Shown here: positions 59,665 through 64,000 of the stretch, piece by piece
Layout: every line of letters begins with the position of its first letter
Numbering within the stretch: the stretch's first letter is position 1
Assembly: GCA_036501145.1 (NCBI GenBank)
Contig: DASYAV010000160.1
Span: 15,392-79,391, forward strand
Length of the DNA: 64,000 nt
Direction: 5' to 3'
Source of the DNA: PALSA-505 sp036501145
GTDB taxonomy: Bacteria; Actinomycetota; Actinomycetes; Streptosporangiales; Streptosporangiaceae
Position numbers and translations under genes: made by a program
The notes under the pieces: model-generated
Database searches by the model: none
What the model was told of the DNA's origin: nothing
Seen by the model: the letters and a program-made list of their open reading frames with translations, nothing else

Positions 59665-61236
59665 TTACTGGGCGGTGAGGTTCGGCGCGCCCTGGCGCAG
59701 CACGAACTTCTGGATCTTCCCGGTCGCGGTCTTCGGCAGCTCGTCCACGAAGCTGACCCCGTGCGGCGCCTTGAAGTGCGCCAGCCGGTCCCGGACGAAC
59801 CCGATCAGCTCCGCCTCGGTGGCGCTGCCGCCGTCGGCCAGCACCACGAACGCGTGCGGCGCCTCACCCCACCGCTCGTGCGGCAGCCCGACGATCGCGG
59901 CCTCCTGCACGGCCGGGTGCCGCAGCAGCGTGCCCTCCACCTCGACCGACGAGATGTTCTCCCCGCCGCTGATGATCACGTCCTTGATCCGGTCGCGGAT
60001 CTCCACGTAGCCGTCGGGGTGCACCACGGCCGCGTCGCCGGAATGGAACCAGCCGTCGCCCATCGCCCGCTCGGTGGCCTCGGGGTCGTTGTAGTACCCC
60101 TCCATGACGACGTTGCCGCGGACCACGATCTCGCCGAGCGCCTGCCCGTCGGCCGGCACCTCCTGGCCCTTGTCGTCCACCACCCGCAGCTCGCCCGAAG
60201 TGAGCAGTTCCACGCCCTGCCGGGCCTTCACCACCGCCAGGTCGGCGAGGGACAACGTCGCGTGTTCCGGCAGCGGCGCGCAGACCGTGATGAACGGGGC
60301 CGTCTCGGTGAGCCCGTAGACGTGCGTGACCTCCCAGCCGAACTCGCCTTCCAGCCGCTCGATGGTGGCGGCGGCCGGCGGCGCGCCCGCGGTGACCACC
60401 CGGACCCCGGCGCGCACCTCGCCGCGGACCGCCGCGGGCGCGTTGGCCAGCGAGATCAGCACCGTGGGCGCGGCGCACAGCAGCCCCACGTGCTCCTCGC
60501 GGATCAGCCGGAACACCGCCGCGGGCTCGACCTTGCGCAGGCAGACGTGCACCCCGGCCGCGGCGGTCACCGTCCAGGTGTAGGTCCAGCCGTTGGCGTG
60601 GAACATCGGCAGCGTCCACAGGTACGGCTCGCCCACCGCCATCGGCACGTGCAGCAGCGTGCCGATGGTGTTCATCGCCGCGTTCCGGTGGGTGATCATC
60701 ACGCCCTTGGGCCGCGCCGTGGTCCCGCTGGTGTAGTTGATGGTGAGCAGGTCCCGCTCGCCGATCTCCGGGCGGCCGAAGCCGGGGTCCGCCGCGGCGA
60801 GCGCGGCCTCGTAGTCCAGCCAGCCGTCGCGCGCGCCGCCGAACGCCACGAAGTGCCGCACGCCAGGCATCTGGTCGCGGACGCCGTCCACCGTGTCCAG
60901 GTAGTCCCGGTCCACGCAGAGCACGCTGGTGCCCGAGTGGTTCACGATGTAGACGAAGTCGTCGGCGGTCAGCCGGTAGTTGACCGGCACCAGCACCGCG
61001 CCGAGTTGCGGCACCGCGTAGAACGCCTCGAGCTGGGCGTGCGTGTTGGGCGCGATCGTGGCCACCCGGTCGCCGGGCCGGACGCCGAGCCCGGCGAGCG
61101 CCGCCGACCAGCGGTCGCAGCGGTCGAACAGCTGCTCGTAGGTCAGCCGCAGGTCACCGTCCACCACCGCGGCGCGGCCGCCGTGCAGCCGCCGGGTGCG
61201 TCGGGCGAAGTCCACGGGGGTCAGGGCTGTCTCCAC
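59665..61236 (-). CDS. AMP-dependent acyl-CoA synthetase (FadD-like)
   Basis: 523 residues. P-loop INYTSGTTARPKGVMITHRN, YGLTETAPF, GWFHSGDAAVVHPDGYVEIR, DRIKDVIISGGENIS and the C-terminal lysine in TATGKIQKFVL define the ANL superfamily. Makes an acyl-AMP then an acyl-CoA, probably from a medium- or long-chain or aromatic acid. Third gene of an operon with MFS and MerR genes. Just upstream (61251-61277) the sequence TTTGTGCGTTAGAGC is repeated imperfectly as TTTGTACGCTAGAGC. Confidence 0.9.
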   Translation of the reverse strand: METALTPVDFARRTRRLHGGRAAVVDGDLRLTYEQLFDRCDRWSAALAGLGVRPGDRVATIAPNTHAQLEAFYAVPQLGAVLVPVNYRLTADDFVYIVNHSGTSVLCVDRDYLDTVDGVRDQMPGVRHFVAFGGARDGWLDYEAALAAADPGFGRPEIGERDLLTINYTSGTTARPKGVMITHRNAAMNTIGTLLHVPMAVGEPYLWTLPMFHANGWTYTWTVTAAAGVHVCLRKVEPAAVFRLIREEHVGLLCAAPTVLISLANAPAAVRGEVRAGVRVVTAGAPPAAATIERLEGEFGWEVTHVYGLTETAPFITVCAPLPEHATLSLADLAVVKARQGVELLTSGELRVVDDKGQEVPADGQALGEIVVRGNVVMEGYYNDPEATERAMGDGWFHSGDAAVVHPDGYVEIRDRIKDVIISGGENISSVEVEGTLLRHPAVQEAAIVGLPHERWGEAPHAFVVLADGGSATEAELIGFVRDRLAHFKAPHGVSFVDELPKTATGKIQKFVLRQGAPNLTAQ

Positions 61237-61275
61237 CAGGCACCTCCAACTTTTGTGCGTTAGAGCCTTTGTACG

Positions 61276-61776
61276 CTAGAGCAGCCCTCGGGTGCGCGCG
61301 ATGCGGGCGTCGAGATCGGTGAGGAAACTCTCGATGGCCGTCCGCTTGGCCTCCACGGTGCCCCGCAGTTCCTCCTGCAGGCTGAGGCTCTCCACCAGCA
61401 GCTTCCTGCGATCCTCGTCGCCGGTGCTCTCCTGGTGGTAGGCGAGCTTGATCTCGGCCAGCCGGTCCTCGTTGCGCAGCACCACGGCGATCTCGTCCAG
61501 GTTGAGCCCGAGCAGCGTCTGCAGCTGCCGGATCCGGGACACCCGGGCCAGGTCGCCGGCCGAGTACCGGCGCATGCCGCCGGGCGTGCGGCCGGACGGG
61601 GTGATCAGGCCGAGCTGCTGGTAGTAGCGCAGCGCCCGCTCCGACACCCCGGCCTGGGCCGCCGCCGCCCCGATGCCGAGCAGTTGCTCGCCCCCCGGCT
61701 GCCCGCCCGGGTCAGCCGTCTTCGCGCCCGCCCTGGGCGGCTGCTCGTCCGGCTCCGGCGGTTCCGTTTTCGGCAT
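61276..61776 (-). CDS. MerR family transcriptional regulator
   Basis: 166 residues. After a Pro-rich N-terminus (to about residue 30) comes the MerR HTH: LLGIGAAAAQAGVSERALRY, YQQLGLITPSGRTPGGMRRY, then a dimerising helix (LLGLNLDEIAVVLRNEDR). No cysteine cluster, so not a metal sensor; some MerR proteins without one sense small organic ligands. Start 10 nt after the MFS stop. Likely binds the 63646-63667 site and controls its own operon. Confidence 0.9.
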   Translation of the reverse strand: MPKTEPPEPDEQPPRAGAKTADPGGQPGGEQLLGIGAAAAQAGVSERALRYYQQLGLITPSGRTPGGMRRYSAGDLARVSRIRQLQTLLGLNLDEIAVVLRNEDRLAEIKLAYHQESTGDEDRRKLLVESLSLQEELRGTVEAKRTAIESFLTDLDARIARTRGLL

Positions 61777-61786
61777 CGGCGACTCC

Positions 61787-63610
61787 TTACCGGGCCTCCC
61801 GCTCCGGCTCCGGCTCGGCCTCCCCGGCGCCGTCGGTGCTGATCGGCATGGCCATCATCTCATCGCCGATCGGGTCCACCGGGGCCTCGGCCTCCAGCGG
61901 GCCGGCCGCCGCGTGGATGTACCGCTCGCCGCGGAACGCCGACGCGATCACCGCGATGAGCGTCGCGATCGCGGCGAAGGTGAAGGCCAGGTGCATACCG
62001 TGGGCGAACGGCTGCTCGATCAGCCGGGGGAAGAACGACCGCCCGGTGACGTAGGCGACCTGGTGCGCCGACATGTGCTGCAGCGCCCCGGTGGGGCCGA
62101 GCAGCTCCTGGATCGGGTTGAACCCGAGGAAGGCGGAGAACAGGCTGCCGATCGGCGGCTCGCTGGCCACCAGGTGAGCAGGCCCGGCCGGCACGCCCGC
62201 CGAGACCAGCCCGCTGTACAGGTGCGTGGGCAGCTCCGACGCCAGGCCGAGCGTCACGATCGTGAAGAACAGCCCCATCGACAGCACCGTGGCCGAGTTC
62301 TGGAACGTGTTCAGCATGCCGGCGCCGGCCCCGCGCTGCTCCGGCGGCAGGCTGTTCATCACCGCGGCCTGGTTGGGCGAGAAGAACAGCCCCATACCCA
62401 CCGCGAACAGGAGGATCAGCAGCGCGAACCACGGGTAGCCGAAGTTGATCGGCAGCAGCTCCAGCAGCACGAACGCCAGCCCGGACAGCACCAGCCCGCC
62501 GGTGGCCAGCCAGCGCGCCCCCCACCGGTCGGACAGGATGCCCGCCACCGGGCCGACCAGCAGGAAACCGACGGTGAGCGGGATCATGTAGATGCCGGCC
62601 CACAGCGGGGTCTGGCTGAAGCTGTAGCCGTGCTGCGGCAGCCAGATGCCCTGCAGCCAGATGATCAGCATGAACTGCATGCCGCCGCGGCCGAGCGCGC
62701 CGAGCAGGCCGGCGATGTTCCCCGCGGTGAACGCCCGGATCCGGAACAGCTCCAGGCGGAACATCGGCTCGGGCACCTTGGTCTCCACCCAGACGAACAG
62801 TACGAGGACCGCGATCCCGCCGAAGATGGCGGTCAGCACCCAGGGGTTGCCCCACCCGGTGGCGCTGCCGCCGTAGGGGAGCAGGGAGTAGACGATCCCG
62901 ACGAGCACGGCGATCAGCCCGACGGCGAACAGCGCGTTGCCCAGCCAGTCGATCCTGGCCTGGATGCGGACCCCGTTGTCGCGGAGCTTGAGGTAGGCCC
63001 AGACGGTGCCGAACAGGCCGAACGGAACCGACACCAGGAACACGAGCCGCCACTCGATCGGGGCGAGCACGCCGCCGAGGATGAGCCCGAGGAACGAGCC
63101 GCCGACGGCGGCGACGCCGTTGATCCCCATCGCCTTGCCCCGCTCCTGCGGCGGGAAGGCGTCGGTCAAGATGGCCGTGGAGTTCGCGAAGAGGAATGCG
63201 CCGCCGACCCCCTGGAAGATCCGCATGATGATGATCCACAAGACGCCGGGCACGCCGGAGAGCCACGTTATCGACAGCAGGATCGAGAACACCGTGAACA
63301 CGGCGAAGCCCAGGTTGTACATCTTCACCCGGCCGTAGATGTCGCCGACCCGGCCGAGACTGACCACCAGCACCGCGGTGACCAGGATGAACCCCATGAA
63401 CACCCAGAGGAAGTACGACGTGTTGGCCGGCACCAGCGGGTCGAGGTTGATGCCGCGGAAGAGTGAGGGCAGGGAGATCAGCAGGATGGACTGGTTGATC
63501 GTCACCATCAGGATGCCGAGCGTCGTGTTGGACAGGGCGATCCACTTGTAGTTCTTGCCCCGCCCGTCCGCTCCCGGGCTGCCATCAGGCAAGAGTGTCT
63601 CGGCCGCCAT
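61787..63610 (-). CDS. MFS exporter, DHA2/EmrB-QacA type
   Basis: 607 residues, AAGGAG before ATG. N-terminal TM1 region (WIALSNTTLGILMVTINQSI, LLISLPSLF) and about 14 membrane helices; motif GRVGDIYGRVKMYNLGF lies after TM2 and the TM5 region is FPPQERGKAMGINGVAAVGG. Complete in contrast to the truncated homologue at 6667. Exports drugs or fatty-acid-like compounds by proton antiport. First gene of the MFS-MerR-FadD operon. Confidence 0.92.
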   Translation of the reverse strand: MAAETLLPDGSPGADGRGKNYKWIALSNTTLGILMVTINQSILLISLPSLFRGINLDPLVPANTSYFLWVFMGFILVTAVLVVSLGRVGDIYGRVKMYNLGFAVFTVFSILLSITWLSGVPGVLWIIIMRIFQGVGGAFLFANSTAILTDAFPPQERGKAMGINGVAAVGGSFLGLILGGVLAPIEWRLVFLVSVPFGLFGTVWAYLKLRDNGVRIQARIDWLGNALFAVGLIAVLVGIVYSLLPYGGSATGWGNPWVLTAIFGGIAVLVLFVWVETKVPEPMFRLELFRIRAFTAGNIAGLLGALGRGGMQFMLIIWLQGIWLPQHGYSFSQTPLWAGIYMIPLTVGFLLVGPVAGILSDRWGARWLATGGLVLSGLAFVLLELLPINFGYPWFALLILLFAVGMGLFFSPNQAAVMNSLPPEQRGAGAGMLNTFQNSATVLSMGLFFTIVTLGLASELPTHLYSGLVSAGVPAGPAHLVASEPPIGSLFSAFLGFNPIQELLGPTGALQHMSAHQVAYVTGRSFFPRLIEQPFAHGMHLAFTFAAIATLIAVIASAFRGERYIHAAAGPLEAEAPVDPIGDEMMAMPISTDGAGEAEPEPEREAR

Positions 63611-63645
63611 ACGCGCTCCTTGTCATCATGCGTGGTAGAGAAATC

Positions 63646-63667
63646 CTAACGCTGACGTCAAGGTTAG
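63646..63667. promoter_or_regulatory. Probable MerR-type operator
   Basis: CTAAC and GTTAG flank a central TGACGTCA palindrome (CTAACGCTGACGTCAAGGTTAG). Read on the minus strand, CTTGACGTCAGCGTTAG resembles sites of MerR-family regulators of acyl-CoA and efflux genes. It lies 36 nt upstream of the MFS start and so at the promoter of the operon that includes the MerR gene. Confidence 0.55.
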
Positions 63668-64000
63668 CCATGGCGGTGGCAGCAAGCTCAGGCGGGTCGG
63701 CGTTAGCCAGGAGCCGGGCCGCCGTTTTCCGTCAGAAGTCGGCCGATCCCCGGCTTCTGTGGTGCGAGAACGTGACGCGATGAGGCCGGATCACCATCCG
63801 AAACCATGCATAACATTATCCTTGCCAAGGCTTAAAACCAGTGTAATCATATGGATCATAAAGCGTGGCTGGGTGCGAGAAACCCTTGTTTCCAGCGCGA
63901 ACAGTGCGTCGTAGGCCGCAGGTGCTGACCACCCTGCCGTGCGGCTTGTCAGATCCGGGTGCTTCACCGCGACACCCGGATGCTTCGACAGTGTGTCGTG
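63668..64000. other. No gene seen
   Basis: This stretch has only short open frames without ribosome binding sites. The part 63790-63890 is markedly AT-richer than the rest of the window and includes CCTTGCCAAGG. Near the end CCGGGTG and CACCCGG (63956-63980) can pair. No gene or RNA is identified. Confidence 0.4.

Noticed and set aside
1..64000. tRNA, rRNA or riboswitch genes
   Set aside because: I saw no tRNA T-loop sequence outside coding regions and no recognisable rRNA or riboswitch core; a covariance search would be decisive.

Overview
The window is about 64 kb of very GC-rich DNA with dense genes, frequent GTG starts, 1- to 4-nt gene overlaps and families typical of soil actinomycetes (DUF574-type SAM methyltransferases, LLM-class flavin oxidoreductases, DUF5999, large MalT/LuxR and SARP/BTAD regulators, sedolisin, secreted chitinase and beta-glucanase). 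A Streptosporangiales-like or related filamentous actinobacterium is the best guess; genus cannot be assigned from the sequence alone. Apart from an isolated parA-type gene pair, nothing looks like a recently acquired island.

Layout. 0-6.6 kb: a small membrane protein, then a four-gene sugar/polyol catabolic operon (two TIM-barrel isomerases, two Gfo/Idh/MocA dehydrogenases) divergent from its LacI regulator, and an RraA-like lyase. 6.6-9 kb: an N-terminally truncated MFS exporter head-to-head with a TetR gene. 9-12 kb: a translationally coupled ATP-grasp ligase and LLM monooxygenase, then a methyltransferase. 12-18 kb: UDP-sugar and glycan genes (ugd, UDP-glucuronate decarboxylase-like, GT2, multispanning GT-C-like protein, SDR). 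18.3-18.6 kb: two noncoding hairpin elements with related loops but unrelated stems.

18.7-40.2 kb holds the most interesting feature: a scattered regulon. Five copies of the palindrome TGACTGAAnnTTCAGTCA (one degenerate) precede a class III aminotransferase, a PotD/PotB/PotC importer, a divergent TetR-PotA operon and FAD oxidoreductase/acyl-CoA synthetase pair, a divergent FAD amine/amino-acid oxidase and acyl-CoA dehydrogenase, and a GbcA/CntA-type Rieske oxygenase. At four of the five the operator overlaps or abuts a plausible promoter. I read this as uptake and oxidation of an unidentified amine (polyamine- or methylamine-like) under the TetR at 26.6-27.3 kb. Embedded within it are a parA/ribbon-helix-helix pair, a chimeric flavohaemoglobin-like protein coupled to a trHbN, a sedolisin and a glutathione peroxidase.

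40.2-52.7 kb: a GH18 chitinase and a GH16 beta-glucanase 9 kb apart share the same promoter layout and the same AGGAAAGTTTC operator; between them are a frameshifted beta-propeller gene, a large LuxR regulator, DUF5999 and small genes, an LLM oxidoreductase, a DsbA-like protein and an isochorismatase-like protein. 52.8-59.6 kb: pgi, a PolX/PHP relic, a frameshifted MalT-SARP regulator and an ECF sigma factor coupled to a membrane partner. 59.6-63.7 kb: an MFS-MerR-acyl-CoA synthetase operon behind a MerR-like operator. The last 330 bp hold no gene I can support.
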